From: CAWJAP01 sp963834365
Lineage (GTDB): Bacteria > Acidobacteriota > Vicinamibacteria > Vicinamibacterales > Vicinamibacteraceae
NCBI GenBank assembly: GCA_963834365.1
Contig: CAWIBS010000041.1
Span: 1 to 64,000, forward strand
Direction: 5' to 3'
DNA length: 64,000 nucleotides
Shown here: piece by piece, positions 1 through 11,558 of the stretch
Position numbering within the stretch: the first letter of the stretch is position 1
How the letters are laid out: each line of letters opens with the position of its first letter
Made by a program: the position numbers and the translations under genes
The notes under the pieces: model-generated
What the model saw: only the letters and a program-made list of their open reading frames with translations
Database searches by the model: none
Told to the model about the DNA's origin: nothing

Positions 1-2033
1 GATGAACGATCTCGGTCCAGTCGAATCAGCGACGAAGCGGCCCGTGTCGGCCCCGGTTCGGTCACGGGGACACGCCGCGTGACCCCGCCGTGCCGCACCT
101 CGACCCAGCCCATCTCCGCGCGCGCGGGATCATGGTTGAGCGCCGCTCGCAGCTCGATGCGCACGGTGTCGCCGCCCGTGACCGCTCGCCGCAGAGCCTC
201 GGTCCGTGCGTCGAGGAAACGGATCGTGTGCGAGCCGAGAGTGGAGAACGTCACCGTCGACATCCAGGCGCGATTGGTGATCGACCAGCCTTCGGTGCCG
301 TACACGCCGGGCCGGTCGGCGCTGGCTGCCTCGTCCGGGTTGAACGGGAAGGCAGCATCTGTCGGCGACCCGTCGAGCGCGCCCCGCACCGGCCCCAGCT
401 CACCGGTCCGAAGACGTAGCCGTGCGGCCACCCGACTTCGACGCCATCCCAGAACCCGTCCATGGCGAGGCGCAACCGGCTCTTGTGCCCGAGGTGCGCC
501 GCCGCAGGGTTACGTCCGAAGACAAAATCCACTTGTGACCACCCAATCGCGCGCAATGGGGGATCGTCGAGCACGGCGGCGACGGCAAACGCTGCGCCGC
601 CCATGCCGGCAACGGTGCCAACCTCCTTGCTCTTCGGGTGCGCCCATTCGTTGTCGTCGTGGGTGCGGTACTGCCAGAGATTGCTCGTGCGCGAGACGAT
701 GTAGTCGCGCCACGCGCTGAGCTTTCCCTTCGTTCCACGCGGCGCCTGATCGGGCGCGACGAGCAGGAACAGCGCGAGCGCTTGCGGCGTAAGGTGCTCC
801 GCGTTTCGCGCGCGCCACGTGTGAACCGGGTTACCGAAGTCCCAGGACCGGATGATGTCCTCGGCGCACGAGCGCGCGTAGGCGAGGAAGCGCGCGGCCT
901 GTCCATCCGGCTCCTCGCGCTCGGCGAGATACATGAGCAGATTGCGCAGGAGCCCCTGCCCGAACGCGCTTCCCTGCTCGTTGAACTCGAGGCGCCCTTC
1001 GTCGATCCACTTCCGGCTCTTGACCCAGTACCGCACTTCCTTGTGTCGGTCGTAAGCTTCCATTCTCCAGCACGGCCTTCCGATACTTACTCGTACGTCG
1101 CCCGCGCCATGTACGGCTTCAGGAACGCATGGTAGTAGGCGCACGCGGCCGCCAGCTGATCGAGCAGATTCTGATGGTCGAAGCTCTGAAGCGTGTCGTC
1201 GGCATACCCGAACTGCCGCACCCAACCCTCGTAGCCGTCGGCGCGCGACTCGAAGCCACCCGTCCGTCCGCGGTACGCGTGGTTGGCGTAGGCGAACTCG
1301 GCATGCCACAGGAGCAGCTTCACCAGATCGGGCTGGCGTTGCCACTCGACGCTGCCATCCGCCGGCAGCGACTCGCCCGGCGTCGACTCGTCGTCGCATG
1401 GCCGGCGGATCCGACCACATGCGGTTGGCATCGCCCCGCAGCTCCTGCGTCCATCGATCGAAGAGCGCCGGGTTCGACGCGTAGAGCAGCCCCTCGAAGG
1501 TCGCCTCGAGTCCCTGACCGCCGCCGTCACGCGAGGGTCCGCCGCCGGTGATGTTGGCCGGGCTCAGGCGCGGCGTGAAGCCGCCGCGGACATCGATGAA
1601 GAACTGATAGGCGAGGCGCGAGGACAGGCGCTCCATCAGGTGATCGGCGATCCAGAAGGGCGGCGAGGGCTCGAACCCGTCGACCTCGATGACGTAGTCC
1701 GCTGTCGACGAGTCGGGCTCGAACGCCGAGAAGTCGCCGACATGGCCGCGGACCGTGCCCCGGAAGACCGGTACGCCGCCAGTGTTGCGCACGATCCGGA
1801 ACGGCGTCCCGTCGGCTGCGCCCGGACACGTGAACCGCTTCGCCTCTCTCAGGTTGTAGCCGGCCTGGTTCACGAATCGGCCGCGAGGCACGGGCAAGCA
1901 CGCGTTCGACCCGAGCCTCGGGCGTCGTGCCGAACAACCCGGCCAGCACGACACACACCGGTCCGACGTAGATCCCCGGTGCACGCGTACGGAGCTCGCG
2001 TCCGGCGGTTCCTCGCATCAGCAGGGCCCTCAT
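1..2033 (-). CDS. Secreted GH9-like glycoside hydrolase (3' end beyond window, frameshifted)
   Basis: Leftward gene whose product should be an exported hydrolase of the GH9/cellulase-D type. The chosen start at 2033 gives a hydrophobic leader (GPVCVVLAGLFG). After a frame change near 1890 comes the VNQAGY motif typical of the N-terminal Ig-like domain of GH9 enzymes, then an alpha-helical toroid with motifs such as FGYADDTLQSFDHQNLLDQ. The late motif VFGRNPAAAHLGHKS resembles the GRNP segment near the end of GH9 domains. A beta-rich tail (residues near FSTLGSHTIRFLDAR) runs off the left edge. The canonical GH9 DAGD motif was not found, so activity is uncertain. At least four frame changes (about 1890, 1390, 1075, 430) interrupt an otherwise continuous family match; I read these as likely sequence errors. 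The start codon abuts the stop of the upstream gene (TGAATG), which indicates translational coupling. Confidence 0.6.
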
Positions 2034-5006
2034 TCATCGCTCCAGAACGACGGGCGGCGCCGCGTGGACCGTGCCCTTCGGATCCGTGGACGTGACGCGG
2101 ACCTCCACCGCCTGCGACGGGTCCGGCACGTGGACGCTCAGCTCGAAGGGATACGCCGTGTCGCGCACGACAGTCCACTCGCCATCGCCCAGGCGGTAGC
2201 GGAACTCGACCATCTGGGCGTCCTTCTCGGTGGCATCCAGATAGACGAACGCGTCCGCGAACTCCGGCACGACGCTGATCAGCATCGCCGCTCAGCGTGC
2301 CGATCGACGGCAGCCCGGTCTCGATGCGCGAGAACCCGCGGTCCGACGGCGGCTGCGGCAGCGTCGGCGGCGACGCGCCGCTGAAACGCCGGGTCGACCT
2401 TCAGCTCGCGAATCGTCGCCACCGTGAGTCCCTTGCCCGCGACCGGCACGCGCATCGCGCCGTCGATCAGCGTCGTCGTGCCCGGCGCAGCCCCGGCGAG
2501 CGCGACCTCGTAGCGGACGCCGGCGTTCCAGGGCACGACGTCGGGGTCGAGCGTCACGGTCACGTCCTGGGCGTCCGAGCGAGGTGTTCATCAGCACCAG
2601 ATGCAGATCGGACGCGCCGACGCCGAACAGGTGGTTGACCGCTGGCGTCGAGAAGCGCGCGGCGCGCTTCGGCAGCCACAGCGCCACGCCGTCTTCGCCG
2701 TTGATGCGGCCCAGCCGGTGCCCGTACACCTTGCTCGTGAGATAGGCATAGCCGGGCGCGTACGCCGACGGGAAGTCGACCGGCCGCCCGACCTGTCGAT
2801 ACGCGTCGCTCACCAGGTAGTCGACCACGAGGGCAATGTGCGGCCACACGTGGTTGTAGAAGATCGCGTTGTACTTCAGGTCCTGATACGGATGCAGCGG
2901 ATAGTCGACCCGCTGATAGACGTTGGTGTGCGAGCGACTTGAAGTAGTAGCCGGGAAAGTTGGCATAGCGGCCGAGCACGGCGTTCTCCGCCGCGTCGCG
3001 CAGCAGCGCGTCGTTCGCATGGTGCGCCAGGCGCAGCAGCCAGGCGGCATGATGGGTCGAGCATGATCGGACCCGATCCGTACGTCCGGCCCTGCTCGGG
3101 CGGCAGCCCGACGAGCGAGGTCCGCCATGCCGGGATGCGCTGTTCCGGCACGTCGGTGGTCGTGTCCCGCGGGACGCGAATCCACGTCGGCTCCTTCGGC
3201 CCTTGCTTCGGGTTCGGCACGCGCTGCCAGTCGAACGACGCCCTTCACGCGACCGCCCTCGTTCACGAGCAATCGTCGACGCCGGCGCGAACGGATGGGA
3301 GCGCAGCATCAGCAGCATCGCCCGCGCCGACATGACCGCCGCATCGAGATAGCGGCGCTCCCCGGACGCCTCGAACAGCTCGTAGAGATCGAACCAGCGC
3401 GGCCCGTAGTCGGTGTAGAACGCCGCCTGCTTGTCGACCAGCGCGGAGTTCGTCTTGAAATCGCGTGGGCAGGCGCGTCCAGCTCCGCTTTGATGTGCGC
3501 GTCGGCCCCCGCGCGCGCCTTGTCGAGCCACGAGCGTTCGCCGGTCAGCCGGTACATCGCCAGCGCATCCTGCCAGGTGCCGCCGCCGGTATCGGTCAGC
3601 AGGTTGAGGCGGCGTGGCTTGCCGAAGAGACGCTCGGCTTCGCGGCGGAACGCGACCGACTTGCCGCCGGTCATCGCGCACAGAGCGCGGCCAGCTCGCC
3701 GATCTCCACGCACGGCCCGCGCAGGAAGTGCGACGGGTTCTGATAGGTGATCGCTTCGTCGGTCGCGTAGAGGTACTTCTCGCGCGACATCACGTACTCG
3801 ATCAGCGGCAGGGCCCGCCGGCGGTAGATCTCGCGATCGCCCGTCACCAGCGCGACACCGAGCGCGTGCAGCGCCGAGACGACCTTGACGGTCCCGGGCA
3901 CATCCAAGCGATAGTCGAAGCCCTTGAGCTCCGGGACCCATCCGGAGTAGGCGTCGTTCATCGCGAAGTCGATCATGTTGTCGAGCGTGTCGTTGAGCGA
4001 GAAGGACGCGTTCTGGCGCTCTGCGCGGTACGCAAACACGTCGCGCAAGACATGCTGCACGCCGGCGTACCAGTCGCCGGCTGCGAGCAGGTAGCGCGTC
4101 CGGAACGTGAAGCGCTCGCCCGGTTGCGCGCCGCGATCCTTCCCCGCCGAGCACGGGCGCGAACACCATCGGCCGGGCCCGACCATCCGGGTCGCGCAGC
4201 GCAAAGCCGAAGCGCGAGTTCTCGAAGGTAGCAAAGCGATAGGGAATCTCGGCGGGGTCGGCGGCCACGCCCTCCGTCACACCGCCCGCGGTGAGGAACG
4301 TCGCCGCGGTGGTCGCCATGGTTTCGGGCGCGAGGTACGACTTCGCAGGAAAGCGGCGCCACGACCAGACCAGCGGCTGAAATACGAAGTCGACGGTCGC
4401 GGGATCGCGCGCGTCGAGGCCGGAGAATGCGGCTGAATAGAAACCTGCGCTTCGAGGCGTCACCGTGGTGGCGAACTGAGGCGCTGCCGTTCCGGTTTCG
4501 AGCGCCACGGCCAACGTGAGCGTGTACCCGGGTTGTTCATCGAAGGAGAACGACAGAGTCTGGCCGTCCGGCCGCGAGACCCCGATGGCCGTGTGCTGCC
4601 GGGGAGGTGCGACGGCGAACAGGTCGGACTCGGGAGCCGCTGCTGCGTTGCCCTTCTGGCCCGGCACTCCGGCAAAGAGCTCGGTCTCGTGGCCGATGGG
4701 TGTCGCGCGCTTCCACCCCGCCGTGAGCACGACCTCTTCGTCGAGGCTCATCGCTCGATAACCGGGATCGCCCGTCGTCATCAGCACGCTCACCGCAGGG
4801 AGGAGACGGCGCGAAGCAGCGGGCTGATCCAGGCGGCTCACGACGAGCGCCGCGGGCTTGCCGTTGCGCTGTTCGACGACGATCCGATATCGCGCATTCT
4901 CGATGCGAAGCGCCGGATCCTCGGTGGCGCGCGTCACCGCCCCGGTTCCTCCGGTGGCCAGCGCCAGAACCAGGCCGACGACTCCTCTCAGGCGTGAAAG
5001 CCCCAT
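2034..5006 (-). CDS. Large secreted protein of unknown function, toroid-glycosidase-like, frameshifted
   Basis: About 990 codons when all frames are joined. The ATG at 5006 follows GGAG at good spacing, 13 nt after the SDR stop, and encodes a signal peptide (VVGLVLALATGG). Residues 25-290 look like a beta-sandwich (RIENARYRIVVEQRNGKPAA, then SFDEQPGYTLTLAVALETG). The middle is helical with paired repeats (NDTLDNMIDFAMNDAYSGW, NPSHFLRGPCVEIGELAALC, GPRWFDLYELFEASGERRYL), as in (alpha/alpha)6 toroid glycosidases and lyases. The C-terminus returns to beta structure (FVYLDATEKDAQMVEFRYR). I do not recognise the family. At least six frame changes occur, roughly at 4130, 3680, 3470, 3230, 2940, 2580 and 2290. 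The position between an SDR and a GH9-like enzyme suggests a role in breaking down the polysaccharide imported by the upstream TonB receptor. Confidence 0.55.
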
Positions 5007-5019
5007 CGTTCGACTCCGC

Positions 5020-5796
5020 TCATTCCTGCCAGCGCCGCGCGAGCAGCGCGCCGCCATCGATGACATACGTGCCGCCGGTGATGAACAGCGCCTCGTCCGA
5101 CGCCAGGAACAGGGCGAGGTTCGCGACATCATCAGGCGTGCCGAGCCGGCCAAGCGGGTGGCGCTTCACATTGCTCACGCGAGCGGCCGCCGGGTCGGGC
5201 TGGCGATCGAAGGACGCTTGCAGCATCGGCGTGTCGATGGAGGCCGGGCAGATGCAGTTCACGCGCACCCCGGTCTCGGCGAGCTCGAGCGCCAGCGTTC
5301 GCGTGAAGGTGATGATCGCGCCCTTGGACGTGGCATAGGCCGCGAGCCCCGGGGCGCCGACGATGCCGGTGATCGAGGCCATGTTGACGATCGCGCCGCC
5401 GCGCCCGGCCTGCATGTGCGGGATCACCGCCTGCGCGAAGATCCACATGCTGCGCAGGTTCACCGCCATCACCCGGTCGAGCACGTCGGGCGACGTGTCC
5501 GCCACCGTCCCGAAGCCGCTCGTGGCCGCATTGTTGACGAGAATGCTCACCCCGCCGAAGCGCTCGATGACATCTGCAACGATCGCGCGCACCTGCGCCG
5601 CATCTGACACGTCCCCGGCTGCGATGTGCGCCTCGCCGGCCGCGGCGGTAATCGCCGCACTCAGATCGTCCAGGCCGGCCGCGTCGAGATCGCAGAGCGC
5701 GACCTTGGCCCCCTCGCGGGCGAACCGGATTGCCACCGCGCGGCCAATGCCGCTTGCGGCACCGGTGACGATGGCCACCTTCCTGGGGAGGCGCAT
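5020..5796 (-). CDS. Classical SDR-family oxidoreductase
   Basis: A 258-residue cytosolic NAD(P)-dependent dehydrogenase of the classical short-chain family. Seen directly: the Rossmann glycine motif TGAASGIG near residue 12, the NNAA motif, a catalytic Ser in MASITG, and the YATSK Tyr-Lys pair near residue 155. DL after the second beta strand (LCDLDAAG) suggests NAD(H) preference. The start at 5796 (MRLPRKVAIVTG) is preferred over an in-frame ATG at 5820 because it lies one base after the GH2 stop (TGACATG), and the family begins just before the TG motif. It is intact. The location between a GH2 glycosidase and two secreted hydrolases points to oxidation of a released sugar or sugar alcohol, for example to a lactone feeding the sugar-acid pathway encoded divergently. 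The substrate cannot be read from sequence. Confidence 0.9.
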   Translation of the reverse strand: MRLPRKVAIVTGAASGIGRAVAIRFAREGAKVALCDLDAAGLDDLSAAITAAAGEAHIAAGDVSDAAQVRAIVADVIERFGGVSILVNNAATSGFGTVADTSPDVLDRVMAVNLRSMWIFAQAVIPHMQAGRGGAIVNMASITGIVGAPGLAAYATSKGAIITFTRTLALELAETGVRVNCICPASIDTPMLQASFDRQPDPAAARVSNVKRHPLGRLGTPDDVANLALFLASDEALFITGGTYVIDGGALLARRWQE

Positions 5797-5797
5797 G

Positions 5798-7957
5798 TCA
5801 GCGTGCACGGCTCCAGGCATCGATCGTCAGGTCGCCCGGGAGCGGCGTCCCGTCCGCGCGCATCAGCTCCACGAAGAGCGGGGCTGTGGTCAGCCCGGCT
5901 GGAAGCGTCAGGGCAATGTCGACGCGCGCGCCAGGCTCGAGGCGCGGCACGTCCTGACTCGCGGTCGGCGTCTCCGGCATATCGAGACGCCCACCGGATG
6001 CGGCCGGACTCACGCGCACGCGAAGATCCTCCACCGGTCGGCTGGGAAAGTCGGATGACGCAACGATCGTCGCGCGCAGTCGCGGACGTCCGCCGGCGGA
6101 GCCGTCCAGCGCGGCGGCTTCGAGGCGAGCCACCGCGAACTGCTGGCGCACGGTTTCGTATGACGCCCGCGGCGTGCGATCGGGCTCGACGAGTCCCCAC
6201 GGGCGGTAGCCGTTCGGCGCCGTATCCGGATACCGGCTGATGTAGTCGTTGTACGTCCAGATCGAGGCGCCTGCGATCCAGGGTCTCGTGCGAAAAGCCG
6301 CGGCCATGTGTTCGAAGTAGCGCTGGCGGAGCGCTTCGTCCTTCGCCTTGTCGGCACGCCAGCCGAACTCGCTGACGAAGATCGGCCGATCGGGCCAGCG
6401 GCTGTGCACGAGGTCGAGCACCGCCCCCACGTTCTCGGGCGCCGCGTACGTGTTGATGCTGACGAAGTCCACCTCGTTCGAACCCTCGTCCTCCGGCCGC
6501 GCGAGGTCGGGGCGAAACGCGCGGTAGCTCGCGAAGGTGATTGGCCGTGACGGATCGAGGCCGCGGACGAAGGCCGCCATGTCCCTGGTCCAGCGCACGC
6601 CCGAAGGCGTGTCCGACGCGTACTCGTTGCCGACGCTCCAGGCGACGACCGACGGATGGTTCCAGTCGCGTTCGATCATCTCGCGTGTCTGGCGCTGGAA
6701 GTCCGCTCGCATCTCGGGCGAATCGAGCTGCGAAGGCTGGAGATTCCAGTTGCCCGCCTCGCCGATGACGAGCACCCCCATACGGTCCGCCGCGTCGAGC
6801 AGCGCGGGCGGCGGCGCATAGTGGCTGATGCGCTGCAGCTCCATGCCCGCAGCCTTCATGAGTCGCAGGTCCTGCTCGACGACCTCTCGCGGCTCGATCA
6901 ACCCGAAGCGCGGATGATCGCTCACGCGGTTGCCGCCGCCGAGGCGAACGGGCTTGCCGTTGAGCAGCAGAGACGTGCCGCGCACTTCGAAGCGACGGAT
7001 GCCGAACGTCGCCTCGTGCCGATCGCCCGCAACTGCGCCCGACGCGGCCAGCACCGCCGCCGCACGATACAGGACCGGCCGATCGAGCGTCCAGAGTCGC
7101 ACGGCATCTCGCGGCAGGTTCGCAGTGAGCCGCACGGCCTGTGTCTCGCCCGGAGCGACAGTCGCGTCGGCCGATGGTGCCGGGCTCAGGGCAATCGGGA
7201 ACACGCGGTCGTTCGCGTCCAGCCGTGCAACATCGAGGCTCACGCGCGTGGTTGCGGGAGCGGTGCCCGCGTTGCGGACCCAGATGGTGGCCGCAACGCT
7301 GGCCGTGCCGCCCTCCAGATTTGGCGTGGCTACGATTTGCTGGTTCGCCACGTGCACGGGCGGGGCCGTGGTCAGCGCCACCGACCTCACAATCCCACCG
7401 TAGTTCCACCACGGGTACACGCGCGCAGTTGGCTCGATGCCCGGGCGCGCACCCGGTATCGTCGTCGTGCTCCAGGAGCTGTCCACTTCGAGGGCGACCA
7501 CGTTCGGGCGTCCGCGATCGAGCTGGGCCGAGACGTCGAACGCGAACGGCGTGTAGCCACCTTCGTGGGATCCGAGCAGCTGCCCGTTCAGCCAGACGCG
7601 GGCGCGAGCGAACACCGCGCCGAACTCGAGCCGCACGTGCGATGACGCCGCTCCCGCCGGCGGCGCGTCGAAGGTGCGCCGGTACCACACGGTCTCCGTG
7701 TCGCGATAGCGCGGGTCGATCGGCCAGCAATGCGGGACGACGACGCGGTCCCAGCGCCGATCGTCGAGATCGACGGCGAACCATTTCGACGCTTCGCCGT
7801 CGCGTCCCGGATCGAGCGCGAACCGCCACTCGCCGTCGAGGCTGAACGTCGATCGAGCCGCATCGCCCTGTGCCGACGAATGCATCGACAGCACGGCACA
7901 CACCGCCAGCGCGCCAAGGACACCGCGACACGCAACCATGGCTCGCTGTCGCTTCAC
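5798..7957 (-). CDS. Secreted GH2 beta-glycosidase (beta-galactosidase/beta-glucuronidase type)
   Basis: A 719-residue exported retaining beta-glycosidase, intact. It has a signal peptide at 1-28 (GVLGALAVCAVLSMHSSAQG), a jelly-roll sugar-binding domain (SLDGEWRFALDPG, then WYRRTFDAP), an Ig-like domain and a TIM barrel. The acid/base motif SVGNEYAS is near residue 444 and the nucleophile motif FVSEFGW near residue 527; both glutamates are present. A C-terminal beta domain follows. At 719 residues it is close to beta-glucuronidase-like GH2 enzymes and much shorter than LacZ. It begins 28 nt after the TonB receptor and ends one base before the SDR start, so it sits in the middle of one operon. 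It probably acts in the periplasm on oligosaccharides imported by the receptor. Galactosidase, glucuronidase and mannosidase specificities cannot be separated here. Confidence 0.9.
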   Translation of the reverse strand: MKRQRAMVACRGVLGALAVCAVLSMHSSAQGDAARSTFSLDGEWRFALDPGRDGEASKWFAVDLDDRRWDRVVVPHCWPIDPRYRDTETVWYRRTFDAPPAGAASSHVRLEFGAVFARARVWLNGQLLGSHEGGYTPFAFDVSAQLDRGRPNVVALEVDSSWSTTTIPGARPGIEPTARVYPWWNYGGIVRSVALTTAPPVHVANQQIVATPNLEGGTASVAATIWVRNAGTAPATTRVSLDVARLDANDRVFPIALSPAPSADATVAPGETQAVRLTANLPRDAVRLWTLDRPVLYRAAAVLAASGAVAGDRHEATFGIRRFEVRGTSLLLNGKPVRLGGGNRVSDHPRFGLIEPREVVEQDLRLMKAAGMELQRISHYAPPPALLDAADRMGVLVIGEAGNWNLQPSQLDSPEMRADFQRQTREMIERDWNHPSVVAWSVGNEYASDTPSGVRWTRDMAAFVRGLDPSRPITFASYRAFRPDLARPEDEGSNEVDFVSINTYAAPENVGAVLDLVHSRWPDRPIFVSEFGWRADKAKDEALRQRYFEHMAAAFRTRPWIAGASIWTYNDYISRYPDTAPNGYRPWGLVEPDRTPRASYETVRQQFAVARLEAAALDGSAGGRPRLRATIVASSDFPSRPVEDLRVRVSPAASGGRLDMPETPTASQDVPRLEPGARVDIALTLPAGLTTAPLFVELMRADGTPLPGDLTIDAWSRAR

Positions 7958-7985
7958 AGACGCCCCTCGCTCGGCACCTCGTGTT

Positions 7986-10900
7986 TCAGAACACCAGCCG
8001 CACGCCGAACTGCAGGATGCGGGCGTCGCGCGCCGACGTGATGCGCGCGAAGTTCGAGTTGACGTTGCGGCCGTCGGGCCCGGGCTGGAATGTCGTATTC
8101 GGGAACCCGAGATTCACCCGGTTGAACGCGTTGAAGGCTTCGGCTCGCAGCTGCAGCCTGACGCGCCCGCGCAGCGTCACCTGTTTCAGCACCGAGAGGT
8201 CGATGTTCGCCACGCCCGGTGTGCGCGCATCCGGCACGGTGCGTCCGGCATCTCCGAGCTCGAAGTTCGGCGGATTCACGAACGCGTCGGTATTGAACCA
8301 GCGCTCGGCGGTCGGATTGTCCAGGCTGGCTCCGCCGAGATAGTTCGGGCGGTCCGCACGGAAGTTGTTCGCGCCGCGGACGACGAGCGGCAGCGCCACC
8401 CTGGAACGTCGCCACGGAGTTGACCTGCCAGCCGCCGGCGAGTGTGCGAGACGAAACCCTCGTGACGCCCACGGCTTGCCGGGTCCGAACGGCAGCTCGT
8501 AGACGCCGCTGACGACGAGCCGGTGCCTGACGTCGGTCGGATCGAGCGAGCGCTCGGCCCGCCGGTCGAACTTGCCGTCCTGGTAGCCCACGGTCGCCGA
8601 CCTGCTCGACCGGCCCGAAGTTGATCGGGATCGACAATGCTGTCGCTCATCAGCTTGCCGAACGTATACGACGTCGAGGAACACGAAGCCGTTCGACAGC
8701 CGCTTCTCCGCGCTGAGCAGGAGCGCGTGGTACTCGGAGAAGCCCTGGTGCGGAAGCCGCACGTTGATTGCGCTGTAGTACGGATACGGCCGCAGCGACT
8801 GCGAGCGGCTGATCGTCGCGGCACCCAGCGCGCCGGGCACGCGGCCGGCGTACGGGTTCGGCACCTGGTCCTGCAGGGCGAGCCCCAGCGCCCAGTACTG
8901 CGGGTCGAGCTGGTTCAGGTCGTAATTCCCCGAGATGAGGTGCGTCGACCGATTGGCGCGTGTACGCCGGCCTCGAGCACGACCTCGCCGGGCACCTGCT
9001 GCTGCATCGACAGGGTCCACTGGTGCGACGCGATGTTCTTGCCGTTGGCTTCGTCGTAGCTCACCGCGCCGCCCAGGAATGCGCTCGGACCGAGCGCGCT
9101 GCCCAGCGGCTGGATCACCGGCGTCGGGAAGCCGTCCTGCAACTGGAACGCCGCCAGGTTGGCGTTGCCGCCCGGAGGGTTGTACTGGGTCGTCCGTGTT
9201 GGCGAAGCCATTGGTCGCGCCGAAGTAGTCGCGATGGAAGTTCGTCGCGTAGAACAGCCCGTAGCCGCCGCGGACCACGGTGCGGCCCGTGCCGAACACG
9301 TCGTAGGCGAAGCCGACGCGCGGCGCCGACGTCGTTGGTGTCGGGCTCGAGGAAGGTGGCCGCCGTAGTCGACGCAGGCGAACTCCATGCGTCCGAGAAG
9401 CCCGTTCTGCGGGTTGGTCTCGAACGGGTTGAAGTTCGAGGTCGCGCAGTCGCGCTCCTCGGGCGGCGCCTGGTAGTCGTAGCGGACGCCGAGGTTCACC
9501 GTCAGCCGCCGCCCGATCTTCCAGTCGTCCTGGACGAAGCCGCTGATCGAGTAGGCAGTGTGATCCTCGGGCAGGTGCGAGGTGGCATTCGCCGATCCGA
9601 CCGCGCCCAGCAGGAAGGTGGCGAAACCCAGGCCCGTACCCGCCTGACTTTGCGGGTTGCCGGTGAGCGTGGCCGGGAAGTTGAAGTTGCCCGAGGGCAT
9701 GCTGGCGCTGCAGATTGAGCGCCTGCTGAAGCCGCACGTCCGCGCCCAGCTTCAGCGTGTGCTCACCCTTCAGCATCGTCCAGCATGTCGAAGAGCTGCC
9801 AGGTGCTCGATTCGCGCAGGCCGGCAGTGCCGGTGTTGAACGGCGCGAGTCCGTTGTTGATGGCCGGAAACGTATCTGGCGGCACGCTCGCTGGAAGCCC
9901 GAGCTGCTGCGGCCAGTCGCCGCCGAAGCTCGCGACGACGAAGGGGAATCCCTGGCGCGCGTTGCTCAACCGTATTTCGTGCAGGAGACCAGGTGCTGAA
10001 GGTGTGCGTGTCCGACACGACGAAATTGTGCGTCGTCAGCGTGTCGTATCGCTTGCGCACGATGGGATCGGGCCAGGGCGACTGCGAGAAGCCACCGTCC
10101 GCATTGTGGCGGTAGAAGTTGTAGCGGAACGAGAGCGTGTTGGCAGTCGACAGCCGGTGGTCGAGCTTCGTCGTCCACTGCCGCATGCTGCGCGTCTCGT
10201 CGACGTTGTCGCGCCAGTTGTTCGCGTTGGTGAACGGATTGTCCGGGGGGCGGTTCGGCAGCGGATAGAACGGCAGGATGTTCTGCGCCACCGGGTCGAG
10301 CCGCTCCGAGGGGATGACGTTGTTCGGGAACGGATCGCGCACGAAGCCGGCGCCGTTCGGGTTCGGCGCGGGTTGTCGCCGGATCGTAGATGACGATGCG
10401 GTTGCCCGTGGCGTCCCGCAGGTTCGAGAAGTCGCCGCGTCGCTCCGCTTCGGTCGGCACCGTCTGCGTGGTCGGCTGCTCGCGGTCGAAGTTCCAGGCC
10501 TCGAAGTTGAAGAAGAAGAACGACCGGTTGCTGCCGTTGAACAGCCCGGGCATCGTAGTCGGACCCCCAATCGCGCCGCCGCCCTGGTTGTAGCTGAACA
10601 GGCCCTTCGTCGCTGCGAACGCGTTCCGCGCGTCGAAACGATCGTCGCGGACGAAGTCGTAGAGGCTGCCGTGGAACTGATTGGTGCCCGACTTCGTGAC
10701 GATGTTCACGACGCCGCCGGCGGTGAACCCGAACTCGCTCGACATCGTCGCGGTCTGAACCTTGAACTCCTCGACCGCGTCGACGGCCGGGTTGACGTTG
10801 ATGTCGGCGAGATAGCTCTGGTTGTTCGTGGCGCCGTCCAGGATGTACTGATTGATGCCGCCAGGCCCGCCGTTGATGCTCACGGCCGACAGGGCGACGC

Positions 10901-11447
10901 CGCGATCCGAGAACCCGCTCTGCGTCGGCCCGGAGTTCGACTTGACGCTCGGTGCCAGCGTCATCAGCGCCAGGGCGTTACGCCCGTTGAGAGGCAGCTC
11001 CGTCACCCGCCGGTTCTCGATCACCTTGCCGACGGTGGCGCTCCCCGTGTCGACGAGTGGCGCGACCCCCGTCACCTCGACGCGCTCCGAGAGGGCGCCC
11101 ACCTCGAGCTGCAGATCGACGCGCGCGGCCTGATCGACCTGCAAGGTGATGTTGCTTGCCACGGCGTTCTTGAAGCCCTGCTTCTCGACCGACACCAGAT
11201 ACTCGCCGACGACGAGGCTCGGCGCCGTGTAGGTGCCGCTCTCCGTGGTGCGGCTGGTGAACGTGGCTTGCGTCGCCAGGTTGGTGATCGTGACGGTGGC
11301 ATCGGGCACCGCCGAGCCGTTGGGATCGGAAATGGTGCCGCTGATGGAGCCACGCCCCTGCTGCGCGACGGCAGCGGCGCACCCGAGCAGCACGAACACG
11401 GCCACGCGGCCAAGGCTGGGGACGAGGCGAACGGGCCTGCGCATCAC
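7986..11447 (-). CDS. Oar-type TonB-dependent outer membrane receptor (frameshifted)
   Basis: About 1150 codons, first gene of the leftward operon. The N-terminus has a signal peptide ending AAAVAQQ, then a carboxypeptidase-regulatory-like beta-sandwich (GTISDPNGSAVPDATVTITN, residues about 30-115). A plug domain follows with TELPLNGRNALALMTLAPSV and AVEEFKVQTATMSSEFGFT, then a 22-strand-type barrel ending in the aromatic-terminated strand ILQFGVRLVF. This architecture is abundant in Acidobacteriota and is used to take up oligosaccharides across the outer membrane with TonB/ExbBD energy. The frame changes several times between about 9970 and 8100 (near 9970, 9770, 9310, 8940, 8600, 8400), yet conserved barrel motifs continue across each break, so I treat it as one gene with probable consensus indels. 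The neighbouring glycosidases suggest a plant or microbial polysaccharide fragment as the ligand. Confidence 0.88.
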
Positions 11448-11558
11448 GGTTCTCCTCCAGTGGGATGGAGGCCCACTCTAGGACTGTTTGCTCTGAAATG
11501 TAAAGTAAAAAATTTCAGTTGTCGTGTTACAATCCCCGGCCGGCGGGCCACCAGACCC
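11448..11558. promoter_or_regulatory. Divergent promoter/operator region between TonB receptor and GntR regulator
   Basis: This 111-bp AT-richer gap is the only control region for the two divergent operons. Two inverted repeats are visible: TGAAAT at 11494-11499 paired with ATTTCA at 11512-11517, and TTGT at 11519-11522 paired with ACAA at 11529-11532 with a 6-nt spacer. The second resembles the GT...AC half-site layout used by FadR/FCD-type GntR regulators, so it is a candidate operator for the adjacent regulator. AT-rich stretches on either side could supply -10 elements in both directions. Binding is inferred, not shown. Confidence 0.45.

Noticed and set aside
10278..11558. Upstream extension of the GntR frame into the TonB receptor region
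   Set aside because: The extra ~430 codons are antisense to the receptor and lack any domain; the ATG at 11559 directly precedes the winged helix.
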